Assembly (NCBI GenBank): GCA_018524725.1
Contig: JAEUWP010000179.1
Coordinates: 1-23,775, forward strand
From: Podaxis mareebaensis
Lineage: Eukaryota > Basidiomycota > Agaricomycetes > Agaricales > Agaricaceae
Reading direction: 5' to 3'
Length of the DNA stretch: 23,775 bases
Shown here piece after piece: positions 1 through 8,750 of the stretch. The translations under genes were made by a program, and so were the position numbers. Numbering within the stretch: position 1 is the first letter of the stretch; the number at the start of each line of letters is the position of its first letter. Below the pieces are notes generated by a model. The model was not told where the DNA came from, made no database searches, and saw only the letters and a program-made list of their open reading frames with translations.

Positions 1-186
1 GAGAAATGGAAAAGGGTTGACCCTGCACTTTCGAAACAACTGATGAAAGAGTATAACCAGAAACGAGAAAGGCTCAAAGTGGAGTACGAGGCGGCTCAAA
101 AATACAAGTTACCTCTCCCGGATCGTATCAAGAAATTCTTTCGCAAGATTTTCGGTAAGGTGAGTGTTTACATGCGCCGGATATAA
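1..186 (+). CDS. 3' end of an unknown gene (5' cut off)
   Basis: An open frame enters from the left edge and reads about 53 residues rich in Lys, Arg and Glu, with a KKFFRKIFGK stretch just before position 159. At 160 there is a good donor (GTGAGT). If it is not used, the frame stops at 184-186. If it is spliced to the AG at 203-204, the frame continues to a stop at 298-300. The basic, helix-prone composition is visible, but no domain is recognisable in so short a piece. The strand and frame are supported only by openness and by the donor at its end. I do not know the product. Confidence 0.4.
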   Translation, partial: EKWKRVDPALSKQLMKEYNQKRERLKVEYEAAQKYKLPLPDRIKKFFRKIFGKVSVYMRRI

Positions 187-414
187 AACTGTTGCCTTGA
201 CCAGGCTCTTCCAGAAGTCTCACTGAGAACTTTAGTTGTGCTTCCCTGGGACTGCAGCTTTTACAGTACATGTATATACTTGTTGCTATTTTCTCCATGA
301 CATGTGTTGAGTTGCTGAACAGAAATGACGTAATCGCAGGCCTTGAGGCAAAGGCCCCTTTATGAGCTAACTCAGCGCGTCCAGGGACCACTCTCTCACC
401 ATCTGATTACTGCC
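187..414. other. Intergenic spacer / promoter side of the kinase-like gene
   Basis: This holds the possible last exon of the left-edge gene (to 300) and the upstream region of the gene starting at 415. I see no clear TATA box or other recognisable site. An open frame before 415 in the kinase frame has no ATG. Confidence 0.3.
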
Positions 415-1243
415 ATGACCTCTCTCGTCATCGATAGCTATATCCAACTCTCTCAGGCTGTTCTCGATGTCCTCGACGAGGGCCAGCCTATCTTCCACCG
501 CGTCGTAATCGATCCCAACCTGCCAACGACTGCCCCTACTAAAGATATCCAGCCGACCCGAGCTACTGCCGAATCCGATTCAACGCTCATCGTAACCGAC
601 GTTGAGAAGATTCACTCTAGTGACCACACCTCTGTGTATAGTGCGAAGCTCGACCTGCCCGACAACGATGAACTCATCGACGTTGTGCTCAAGATCTCCA
701 ACGCCGGTAGTCCACGCAACGATGCCCTGTGGCGCGAGTACCAGAGATACGAAGACCTTGCCAAGTTCCAGGGCACCATTATCCCGCGGTGCTATGGGCT
801 CTTCCAGGCCATTCTGGCTGAAGAGGGTGAAGAGGAGACTGCAGATGCAGATGTTCTGTCATGTCTGGTTCTAGCCTACGGTGGCGAGGCATCTGCTGCG
901 GAATTGAACAAGAATAACAGAGAATTTAAGTATGGTTCCTTTCGTATTCTACTCTATCTCGATTCTGACCAGATGGCGCTGTAGCCTATCAGTTATCAAA
1001 GCTTTGGAAACCCTGCACGATGCAGGCTACACGCATGGTGGTCTTCACCCCAGCAATATACTCAACAAGCAGGGGACTGCTGTTCTCATTGATCTCGAGT
1101 TTGTTAGGGGAGACCATAAGTGCGGCCGTGTAGCTTCGGTAGACGATAATGGGCTCGAGAACAAGTCTGGTGATTTTGGTTGTTCCGAAATCTATAACAC
1201 CGCTCGTAAGATGGATCTCTGGAAGAAATCTGGTACGACTTAA
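415..1243 (+). CDS. Protein-kinase-like protein, probable pseudokinase
   Basis: Two exons, 415-929 and 985-1243, are joined across a 55-bp intron (donor GTATGG, branch-like CTGAC, acceptor GTAG) and give 257 residues. Kinase landmarks appear in order: a VVLKIS strand with the expected Lys near residue 93, a Glu-containing helix (WREYQRYEDL, about 106-115), a hinge-like CLVLAYGGEA (about 150-159), a catalytic-loop equivalent HGGLHPSNIL (about 189-198) and IDLE where DFG is expected (about 207-210). The catalytic Asp of HRD is replaced by Gly and the DFG Gly is absent. The protein is shorter than a full kinase because little follows the activation segment. The start is the first ATG in the frame. 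Catalytic activity looks unlikely; it could be a pseudokinase or a decaying copy of a fungal kinase-like family. Splicing keeps both halves in frame, which argues against random open frames. Confidence 0.65.
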
Positions 1244-2721
1244 TTCCTTGGATGACGACCTTTATATGCTTTGCTCACTCTTCCATTCCAGCGTGAACAT
1301 TCAATCTTTCTCCGTCTCCATCCTGTCCGCCAAATCTCCCTCTCCTTGTGGTCGAAATTTCTTGCCATTCTTATCACTCATCATTAACACCAATACACAT
1401 AACTCAAGGTTGCTTCTGTCATCACCCTACAAAACCACATATACCATTATATCGCATATCCATCCATGTATTCCACTGGCATCGCTTGTATCACTTTGTA
1501 GTTGAATACCAAGTTTCCAGATTGTAGTTTAGTAATGAGGGAATGAAACGAACATGTGTTGGTTGGTAAACAGTCACTTGACAATCCGGACTTTGACTGA
1601 AATCCTGGCATTGTTGGATGTCATCACCCTGCGATTCAGTGACACCACATAGGGGCATGGCAATGATGACCTGAAAGTTCTATCTTGGAATTCCTGCAAT
1701 GTTGCAGATTACAGACTGTCCCAATAACCTTGATGCTACCAGATACCCTTGGTGAGATGGAGCTCTCATTCATTGAGGAGAGATGGTAGAGGATTCATAG
1801 TAACAATTTTACAAATTGGAAAGAGACTTAAACACTTTACAAGACCTACAATGGGACAAGTAAGGTCATATGTTGCTAGAAGCTGTACTCTTGTGCTAAC
1901 AACACATCTGTGAGGTCCTAGGGGTTGTTCAAACCTTGAACAGGTATCTGTGGCTCACCAACTCACTCCTTCCTAGACAGTTGGAACTCACAACATAGAG
2001 ATACACAAGGGTGAGTGATGGTGTATAGTATATGTTGAAAATGGCAAGCTGAGATAACAATGTGCCAGAAGTTGATATAGGGGTTGACTGATGTCTCTCT
2101 TGAATGTTGAGCACACATTGAAGTGTAGTGTGTGGCAACTGTACAAGGTCATCTTCTACAACATTTTCTTAGCCTAAGTGGCCCCTAAGCCAGAGGCTTT
2201 CCTGGTAGTAAGAGGGGTAGATGGACATTGTCCTACACAGGTCAAAAGGGCCTACTCTGGTTGTTCTATTTCAACTGGTTTAACCTCAAGTGGAAATTCA
2301 TATTGTAGCTAGGTAGCAAACTCCAAAAAGTAACACTGTAGCCAATACTAGAGTGATGTGCACTGAAGGGAGACTTGACAACAAGGGTAAGAACAGACTT
2401 GAGAGAATAGAAGATAGAGATGTAACACTTATTAAGATTAGACTTAGGGTTGATCTAGAGTGCAGGCAGTCTACATATGTTAAGCCCACTGACTACTAAG
2501 AAAGTAGATCAATGTATGCATAAAGATGGAATATCAGTGCACTAGTAAAAGTAGACATAAACAAACAACAGCTAGTACATTAAGAGTCTGCTAGAAGTGA
2601 ATATAAGAGAGTCTGGTAGGATTGGAACATAAATGTCAGAAAACAACATAAAGCAAAGATGAATATAGTATAAGTCCAGGAATAGAACATAAAGGAAAGT
2701 CTGCACCTTACAAGTCATCAT

Positions 2722-2870
2722 CCATCAGAAAGTACATTCTGTGATATCTACTCACTTTGTCAACCTTCTTGTATAATTCCCAATCAATAGTGTTCCTTAA
2801 TTTAACAACTTCTTCTCACAGACAATGAGTTGTTCAATTAGTTCCTCTCCCTTGACCAACTTGGCTCCTC
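2722..2870 (-). pseudogene. Frameshifted C-terminal relic of an unknown protein
   Basis: On the minus strand one frame reads EELIEQLIVCEKKLLN and then hits a stop. After a one-base shift a second frame reads a run that begins TIDWELYKKVDKVSRY and ends with FLMDDDL and a stop codon. The two pieces are amphipathic and read as one former helix-rich C-terminus broken by a frameshift. The acidic MDDDL ending before a stop suggests a real protein terminus, possibly of a mobile element. I do not recognise the family. Confidence 0.35.
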
Positions 2871-3087
2871 AGTGAACTTGTAATTTGTAATATTCATAAC
2901 ATTACTTCAGTATTTTCCTTCTGTTTACTGCTTCTTACATGCATGGATCATCAGTTATACTTAACTCTCTAAGTAGCCATATACAATACCTCTATGTAAG
3001 AGTGTCAAAGATAGGTCTACATCTTGCATGAATAATATTCTAGTTTCTTCAGTTCCATCATTGTTGTAATATACAGTTAATGACAAT

Positions 3088-3089
3088 TA
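3088..3089. repeat. TA target-site duplication, left
   Basis: TA immediately precedes the CAGTAAGGGAC terminus of the Tc1-like element, as expected for Tc1/mariner insertion. It is matched by TA at 7509-7510. Confidence 0.75.
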
Positions 3090-3304
3090 CAGTAAGGGAC
3101 AAAACCCTTCCAAAGTTTCTGACTTTGTAAGAAATCCTTGAATAACTTCTGAGACATTAAAGCTACTAACTTCATATTTTGAATGTAGATATTCCTATAT
3201 CTTAGTCACAAATATATGCAAGCATTATTACATAATACTAACTTCTTTGATGCTATGTGAATTAATTAATGATATTAGTGCATTGAAAGGGTTTTGTCCC
3301 TCAC
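3090..3304 (+). repeat. Left terminal inverted repeat of the Tc1-like element
   Basis: This 215-bp stretch pairs, reverse-complemented, with 7295-7508. By eye there are about 30 differences, so the two copies have diverged considerably. Its outer 19 bases (3091-3109) recur inverted at its inner end (about 3286-3305) with one mismatch, so each arm carries two copies of the terminal motif facing each other. Confidence 0.85.
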
Positions 3305-3536
3305 TAAAAAACAACACAAATTCAATTCTTTGGTACTTTGTATACCCCCCTTCTTGACCCTCAAAACTCCCTGAATCCTCCTAGGCATACTATCTATTAG
3401 ATTCTGACACACTAATGCTGGAGTCTTTCTCTACTTTGTATTTATCCTCCTTCTATATGCTGGAAGAGTAGGTTTCATACTCTCCCAACTTTTTAATATG
3501 AGTCCAAAGCTGTTCAATTGGATTGAAGTCTGGAGA

Positions 3537-3541
3537 CTGTG
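3537..3541. repeat. 5-bp target-site duplication CTGTG, left
   Basis: CTGTG directly precedes the left LTR and recurs directly after the right LTR at 6385-6389. With one copy removed, the transposase frame on either side joins at CCA-CAG-TCT-CCA on the minus strand. Confidence 0.88.
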
Positions 3542-3746
3542 TGTAAGGCCTTAGGCCTCACAGGAAGGTGTTGAGAGTCTTAGATCATCATGCCCAAGTG
3601 CATAAGACCAGTTATATAGGTGCTGGCTACACAAACATAGGGTAAGTTGACAAAAATAAAGACCTAAAGAAAAGAAAGCTACAAAAATGATGGCTACCTA
3701 TAAGTCCATCACAACTGTGAGAAAACCTGACCTAAGCATTCCTACA
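3542..3746 (+). repeat. Left LTR (205 bp)
   Basis: It starts TGTAAGGCCTTAGGCCTC, a short region of nested palindromes, and ends AAGCATTCCTACA. It matches the right LTR except for A versus G near 3602 and TA versus CG near 3644, counted as two sites of change. Confidence 0.9.
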
Positions 3747-3868
3747 TACCCCCCCTTCAGGTCCCATCAAGGACCTCAACTAGAAAGTATACCAAAACAC
3801 ATATGGTGCGGGACACCTAGTCACCGCTACATTTGTGCAGTGGCCATCTTGGTGGGGATGCAGATCTG

Positions 3869-3914
3869 AAAATAAATAAAATAAAATAAAATAAAATAAA
3901 ATAAAAATAAATAA
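3869..3914. repeat. Simple repeat (AAAAT)n
   Basis: This is a run of AAAAT/AAAT units inside the LTR element, shortly after the left LTR. It is a microsatellite and codes for nothing. Confidence 0.85.
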
Positions 3915-4021
3915 TCGTCGCAATCGGGTTTGGTGCAATTCATTGAAATCTCAGTTACAAGGATCAGACGAACACACAGACACAGAGAATACTACAATCT
4001 TCACAGAACCTCCTGCACATA

Positions 4022-4297
4022 ATGGGCTGCCAAAAGACTTGGCAAGTGAATTCAGCAGCCCATGCTCGAAAGTTTAGGCACATCAGTGAGCACGAGAACT
4101 CACTGAGTATGGATGTCGAGGCTGTGGAAATCAATGAGGGGGTTGGCACTCCATACATGTGCAAGGAGACCAATTGGGAGGGTGGTGTTTCTGTGAAGCA
4201 GTGGCTTCACGAGCACTGTGACTACACATTCTCGGCATTGCAAGAGAACATGCCACTTGCACTTGCCTCAGTTGATACTCTACTCATTCAGAAGTAG
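4022..4297 (+). CDS. Unknown 91-residue ORF inside the LTR element
   Basis: An ATG-started frame of 91 residues runs to a TAG within the left half of the retroelement. The composition looks protein-like, with conserved-looking pieces such as TPYMCKETNWEGG and QWLHEHCDYTFSALQ. It is not a recognisable gag or pol part: I see no zinc knuckle or protease motif. It could be an element-specific protein, a captured host fragment or a chance frame. The local base composition is GC-richer than the surrounding AT-rich DNA, which weakly supports a captured fragment. Confidence 0.3.
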   Translation: MGCQKTWQVNSAAHARKFRHISEHENSLSMDVEAVEINEGVGTPYMCKETNWEGGVSVKQWLHEHCDYTFSALQENMPLALASVDTLLIQK

Positions 4298-4299
4298 CA

Positions 4300-6179
4300 G
4301 AACTGTTTTTTCTGCTGCCTGGATGCATATTGAGGTGGTATTTCTGCATGCGATGCACAGTTACATGTTCAGGCATTCAGTTCTCACAAGTACAAGTCCC
4401 ATCAACATGTTCCTGAGAACACTGCCAGAATATTAGATTAGTGGATAAGATAAGATTGTTCCAGATTTGGAAATGGTTACCATATTTGGAACATGTGTAT
4501 GTAAGCTGGCCATTGTGAGCCGGATCCGAAACAATAGCTCTGTCAATTCTTGACCAAAAAAGAATTCCTCTGGACAATTTACTCAGACAAGCAAAAGAAG
4601 CTATTTTACCAGAGAACTAAGAAATATATTAAAAATTGAATTTTTTTTTTGTTTGCACAAAAGTAGCAGTGTTTAGGTGTCCTGCACCATAGGAGAGAAA
4701 AGAGAAGCATAGAAAGCATAAAAGTGAAAAGGGGAAGTGGGCGAAAGTGAAAGGAATGCCTGAGAGTCCATCCAACAACCAAGTAGAGCATCCCCTGACA
4801 ATCACTCCAAAGACCTCACCCCTAGTTCATGGACCAGGGCCAACATGAGGCTGGGAGGTTGACAGTATAGGCTACCATCCAAGGCCTGCTCGAGAAGCAT
4901 CCCATTTCGGGACTGCCCAGGTGCATAGGGAACACCACTGCATTGACCAACCAGTACAAGGAGAGGCATGTATGGGATATTTCAAAGGGTTAAAGATGGT
5001 GTCCACCAGGGAGAGAGATGGAGGTGACATGGGGGCAGTGCCACCAGGAAAAGCACACGAGAAGGGGCGGAAATAACACAAACATTGCACCAAAGGCCTA
5101 GGAGCAATGGTGACAAGTGGCAGGAGCTGTGACAAGGCAAAAAGGCAGCTCTGGGGAGAGGGAGACAGCAAGGAATGGCAAGTAAGGGAAGGTGGTGGAG
5201 TAAATTGCGAATCGCAAGACGATGACAGCACGGATACAGTCATGAGTAGGCGTGTTCGAAAGAGGACATCGAGTGCATTCCAGCAAGGGTAAGACCGTGC
5301 AGAACAAAGGAGAGATGGTTCCAGGACAAAGGAAATCGGCGTCGAGGTTGAAAGGTGAGGAGATTTGTGATTTGCACAACGACAAGCTTGGCATTCCAGG
5401 CATGTGATAGCTCGTTGGAAAGCAGTTGACGAGGCAAGCAAGGTGAGCCCAAGAACATAGAGAGCAGTGCAGTATTGAGGTTGCGAAGGATGAGGGGGTA
5501 ATGGGGTAGATTTCGCATGTTGTGCGACGAGTGTGTTTCCTGAAAAATGAATACCATCATCAAAACGGCCTCATTGAGACGTCTTGAATGAGGGTACAAA
5601 CGAGGGAAATGGTGGAGAAATGAGGTCGCGGCGAGGGATGGAATGTTGTGAGGATGGCAAAAATGTTGATGGTGACAGCGAGGGGACAAGTTGACCAATT
5701 CATACCATTGAGAGTGCGTTGGAATCGTGGCATTGGAGACTGTCGAGCAGTATAGGCTGCTCAATGATGTGCGAACCCATTCCTGAGATATCCTCCAAAT
5801 CTTCTTCATCCTCCCAAAAATGCGAAAAATCGTCCAAAAACCGCCAAAAAATGCGTTTCTTGCCGTCTAGGACACGTCCAATGTGCAGGACACATTGCCC
5901 TATACCCCTCCACGATGCTCCGTGGCATCTGGCACATCTCCTTAGGGAGAATCCCCCAGAATGGTGGATCCTCCCCAACTAGGAGGGTCCCAGGGCTCAC
6001 CTACTGCTCACCTTGGTACCCTCCCTAGTCACCCCTCCCAAAAAAATCCCTGGGGTTGAAGGGACCTTTGGGGAGTGCCCAAACGCACTCGAGGGCAGCC
6101 TCGAGATGCTAGGCTACTGGGGGGAGGCAGGGAGTGCCTGTGTAGTGAAGCAACCCATATACTGGGTTATGCAAAAAAA
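4300..6179. other. Internal non-coding region of the LTR element
   Basis: About 1.9 kb without a recognisable coding gene. Several long minus-strand open frames (for example 5240-5809 and 4872-5441) overlap one another in different frames and show no domain, so I treat them as chance. The 3' third (about 5980-6130) is GC-rich and hairpin-prone, with an imperfect inverted pair CTAGGAGGGT / ACCCTCCCTAG and a perfect short hairpin at 6088-6105. Confidence 0.5.
6088..6105. repeat. Perfect short hairpin near the 3' end of the LTR element
   Basis: The 7-bp arms CTCGAGG and CCTCGAG enclose a GCAG loop. It lies 75 bp before the right LTR. A role in packaging, dimerisation or RNA processing of the element is conceivable but not shown. 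Confidence 0.5.
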
Positions 6180-6384
6180 TGTAAGGCCTTAGGCCTCACA
6201 GGAAGGTGTTGAGAGTCTTAGATCATCATGCCCAAGTGCGTAAGACCAGTTATATAGGTGCTGGCTACACAAACATAGGGCGAGTTGACAAAAATAAAGA
6301 CCTAAAGAAAAGAAAGCTACAAAAATGATGGCTACCTATAAGTCCATCACAACTGTGAGAAAACCTGACCTAAGCATTCCTACA
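6180..6384 (+). repeat. Right LTR (205 bp)
   Basis: Direct copy of 3542-3746, with the same TG start and CA end. It is preceded by a run of seven A and followed by the CTGTG duplication. Confidence 0.9.
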
Positions 6385-6389
6385 CTGTG
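6385..6389. repeat. 5-bp target-site duplication CTGTG, right
   Basis: Matches 3537-3541 and marks the right edge of the LTR insertion inside the transposase relic. Confidence 0.88.
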
Positions 6390-7294
6390 GGGATCACAGC
6401 ATAACCTCTAACCCACTGTCTTCAAGCCAGTTTTTGGCTTTCTTGCTGCTATGCCTGCAGTCATTATTCTGTTGGAAGATGATATCCCTCTTCTTCTTCC
6501 TGTATTTCTTGAGGCTCTGGCAAAGTTTACTATCCAGAATCTGGACATAACCTTGAGCATTCATAGTGCCCTCAACATTATGCAAAATTCCTAGCCCTTG
6601 CCACAGCATACACTACTATACCATAGTAGAACCTCCTCTGAACTTGACTGTTCCTTCCACTAGCCTATCTGTAAGCCCCTCCCCTGCTGTTTTCCATGGC
6701 CAATTCCTCACATCTGATCCAAAGCAATTGATTTTGGTCTCATCAGGCTAAGCTACCCTCTTCCAGTACATCCACAGTCCAGTGTTCATGTGCCTTTGCA
6801 AACTGTAGCCTCTTTCTCCTATGGATTTTAGAGAGTAAAGGCTGCTTCCTCTTCATTATAGCCTTCATACTAGCTCCTCTCAGAGTTCCTTGAACAGTTT
6901 TGGGTGTGACTGATTTGCCTAGTGTAGTCCAGAGTGATTTAGTGACCTGGGGGGCATTATCAACCTTGTCAGAAGTGATAAGCCATATGGCATATCAGGT
7001 ATCAGAGGGGAAGGGTTTGCATGGACAACCACCCATGGATATGGAGAGTGGATTCTGGAGATGATACTAAGGCTATAGGAAGTGGTTGCAGCAATTCTGG
7101 AAGTAGCATGCCCTTGGCCTAGGAGAAAAAGGATATATTGTATCTAAGAAGGAGAAAGGAATTTCATGTGAGGCAATAACAAGTTAATGGGTTGATTTTA
7201 GCTGGGGAAGTAAGCTCACCTATAGCTATCATAGTCATATAATTTTATTTGTAGTTACTTGAGGGCATTCAATAAAGTAATGTGCCTTAAGGTT

Positions 7295-7508
7295 GTGAGA
7301 GACAAAACCATTCCAATGCACTGATATCATTAATCAATTCACATAGCACCAAGAAGTTGATATTACATAATGATGCTTACATATATTTATAGCTAAAATA
7401 CAAGAATATTTATACTCAAAATATGTAGTTGGTAGCTTTAGTATCTCAGAAGTTATTTAAGGATTTGTTACAAAGTCAGAAACATTGAAAGGGTTTTGTC
7501 CCTTACTG
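7295..7508 (-). repeat. Right terminal inverted repeat of the Tc1-like element
   Basis: Reverse complement of 3090-3304 with about 30 differences. The outer terminus GGGTTTTGTCCCTTACTG is intact. The inner inverted copy of the terminal motif (GAGAGACAAAACCATTCC, from 7297) has mutated more than the left one. Confidence 0.85.
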
Positions 7509-8549
7509 TAACTTACTTTGTCCATTACTTTGACTACTGTGTGAGGGCTCTGCCTATCCCTATTGGCCATTCAGGCTTTGTGTCACATCTTAGAAATGGC
7601 TCACAACTTGACCATTATATTTTTTTTTTGAGACTACTGAGACTGCTGTTGCCTCTAACTCAAGGAATTATGGGTGTTGAGCTACAACCTAGCTTAATCA
7701 TGGTGGTTGATGTATTGGAGTGACATAAAATCCACCTCTACATAACACTACCACCTTATGATTGACCCTTTGAGGTATTATTGTCAGTTAGGGAAGAAAG
7801 GCACTGGACAAGCTCATATGGTGTGAGATAGACAATTAACTCAGTGGCTAGAATGTCTGGTGGAGGATGAACTTGGAAATTCAAGATAATGTTTTGACCA
7901 TAGTTGAGAAATACCAGTCATCACCTGATACCAGCTCCAATATACATACATCAGGAGAAATAATACATCACCTTCCCCTAATTTGTATATTTGTGCATTG
8001 GCAGACAGTGAGTGAATATATCAGCCAGAATTTTGGGTAGAACTCTTCTCCAGGTCAAGCTGATGGCATTAATCCCAAACTGGAGATATTTTAAATGTGT
8101 TCAGCTTGTGCATAAAGTATATGGGTTTCAGGGATAATAGGAGCCTTGAGCAAGATATTCTAGGTGTCACATTGATAGGCCTAGTGCTCGAACAAATGAA
8201 GTATCTGCAGAATGTCGTAGTATTTGTATTCCACTTCGAGGAAAAGGTGAGAAGCCACCCATGGGTGACTGTGGGCTTGATGCTAAGGTTTGGGTATTTC
8301 GCAGTTCCAGAACAAACTGCACACAGTGCACTCATCAAGACAATTTCACAGATGCCACCCGCGACATCATTTTGGCAAACCCGGCCGCAAATCGTGATGG
8401 TTGTGTGAAGCACAGCTTCTGGCGGATGTGCAATGATCCACAGCAATGGGCTGGGCACGAGGACTTCCGATAATAACATACACAAATACGGGAGAAATAT
8501 TCGGTGATGAGCCCTGCTGAGAAGCATGAAATTTCATGACGCCCTGGTG
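7509..8549. other. AT-rich flank of the transposon, then transition to gene-rich DNA
   Basis: 7509-7510 is the right TA duplication. From there to about 8200 the DNA is AT-rich and similar to that left of the element, so the Tc1 copy landed in a pre-existing repeat zone. One minus-strand open piece (about 7790-7920) includes HPPPDILATELIVYLTPYEL, perhaps another coding relic. From about 8200 the GC content rises. Open frames on both strands overlap at 8069-8527 and show no domain; I do not call a gene there. Confidence 0.4.
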
Positions 8550-8750
8550 TTAGGGTCTGAATTGTCGTCTATTGTTGCGATGAGGGCGATATAAGTAGCC
8601 ATGGAGGAGAGTCTCCATCGCGACGATGGGGGAGGTGAGGACGATGGTTCTGGGTTGCGTTAGGGTCTTCGCGAACTCGGCCATGCGTCGGGACCCCGAC
8701 ATGGAGTTCAAACTCCGAGCACCTGCCGTTGATGTCCACGGATTCTGCAT
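8550..8750 (-). CDS. Small hypothetical protein
   Basis: A 66-residue frame on the minus strand begins at ATG 8750, with in-frame alternative starts at 8702 and 8684. The C-terminal 44 residues (from MAEFAKTLTQP to a basic tail RPHRNNRRQFRP) look like a real small protein: a short polar start, a hydrophobic middle (TIVLTSPIVAMETLLHGYL) and a basic end. Most codons end in C or G, like the genes to the right. It would be transcribed divergently from the ataxin-2 gene, about 400 bp away. I do not recognise it. The layout would suit a small membrane-associated or mitochondrial protein, but that is only a guess. Confidence 0.4.
   Translation of the reverse strand: MQNPWTSTAGARSLNSMSGSRRMAEFAKTLTQPRTIVLTSPIVAMETLLHGYLYRPHRNNRRQFRP

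Larger units (their letters stand above)
1244..3089. other. AT-rich, gene-poor stretch with decayed repeat material
   Basis: No intact gene is visible. The sequence is AT-rich and full of stops in all frames, unlike the GC-richer genes from 8.5 kb on. It contains one recognisable coding relic at about 2722-2870 (separate entry). The rest looks like old mobile-element or intergenic DNA. I could not find long terminal repeats within it. Confidence 0.5.
3542..6384. mobile_element. Non-autonomous LTR retrotransposon (LARD/TRIM-like)
   Basis: Two direct repeats of 205 bp, each starting TG and ending CA, bound a 2,843-bp element flanked by the 5-bp duplication CTGTG. I find no gag, protease, reverse transcriptase, RNase H or integrase motif inside in any frame, so it must have been moved by the enzymes of another element. 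A PBS beginning TGG does not follow the left LTR; the sequence there starts TACCCCCCC. The stretch before the right LTR ends GCAAAAAAA rather than a typical purine tract. The two LTRs differ at two places, so the insertion is fairly young. Transcription direction is not certain. Confidence 0.87.
3320..7190 (-). pseudogene. Tc1-like transposase pseudogene (DD34E), interrupted at 3542-6389
   Basis: Minus-strand pieces read in order as a Tc1-family transposase. A helix-turn-helix-like IAATTSYSLSIISRIHS lies near 7045-7115. PDETKIN (first catalytic Asp) lies near 6725-6745, LTDRLVEGTVKF near 6650-6690, YVQILDSKLCQSLKKY near 6510-6560, and FQQNNDCRH near 6450-6475. After the LTR insertion come SPDFNPIEQLW near 3500-3536 and LIDSMPRRIQGVL near 3370-3410. 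The second catalytic position, normally Asp in a QQDNDPKH-type motif, is Asn here. From that Asn to the Glu of NPIEQLW there are 34 intervening residues when the LTR element is skipped, the DD34E spacing. Several stops and at least two frameshifts make it non-functional. Confidence 0.87.
3090..7508 (-). mobile_element. Tc1-like DNA transposon, inactive, split by an LTR element
   Basis: The element begins CAGTAAGGGACAAAACCC and ends with the inverse GGGTTTTGTCCCTTACTG, flanked on both sides by TA. It has long terminal inverted repeats of about 215 bp and a decayed transposase gene on the minus strand. Removing the internal LTR element and one copy of its 5-bp duplication leaves about 1.57 kb, the usual size of a Tc1-family element. 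The termini, TA duplication and DD34E-type transposase relic agree with one another. It cannot be autonomous because the transposase has stops, frameshifts and a changed catalytic Asp. Confidence 0.88.

Noticed and set aside
3869..3914. CRISPR-like or functional tandem array
   Set aside because: It is a plain AAAAT microsatellite without spacers.
4872..5809. Two long overlapping minus-strand open frames (189 residues each) inside the LTR element
   Set aside because: They overlap in different frames and show no gag, pol, chromodomain or other known motif. Their Ser, Leu and Pro richness reflects base composition.
8069..8527. 152-residue minus-strand frame and 103-residue plus-strand frame over the same DNA
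   Set aside because: Neither has a recognisable domain, they conflict with each other, and they lie at the AT/GC transition beside the transposon.
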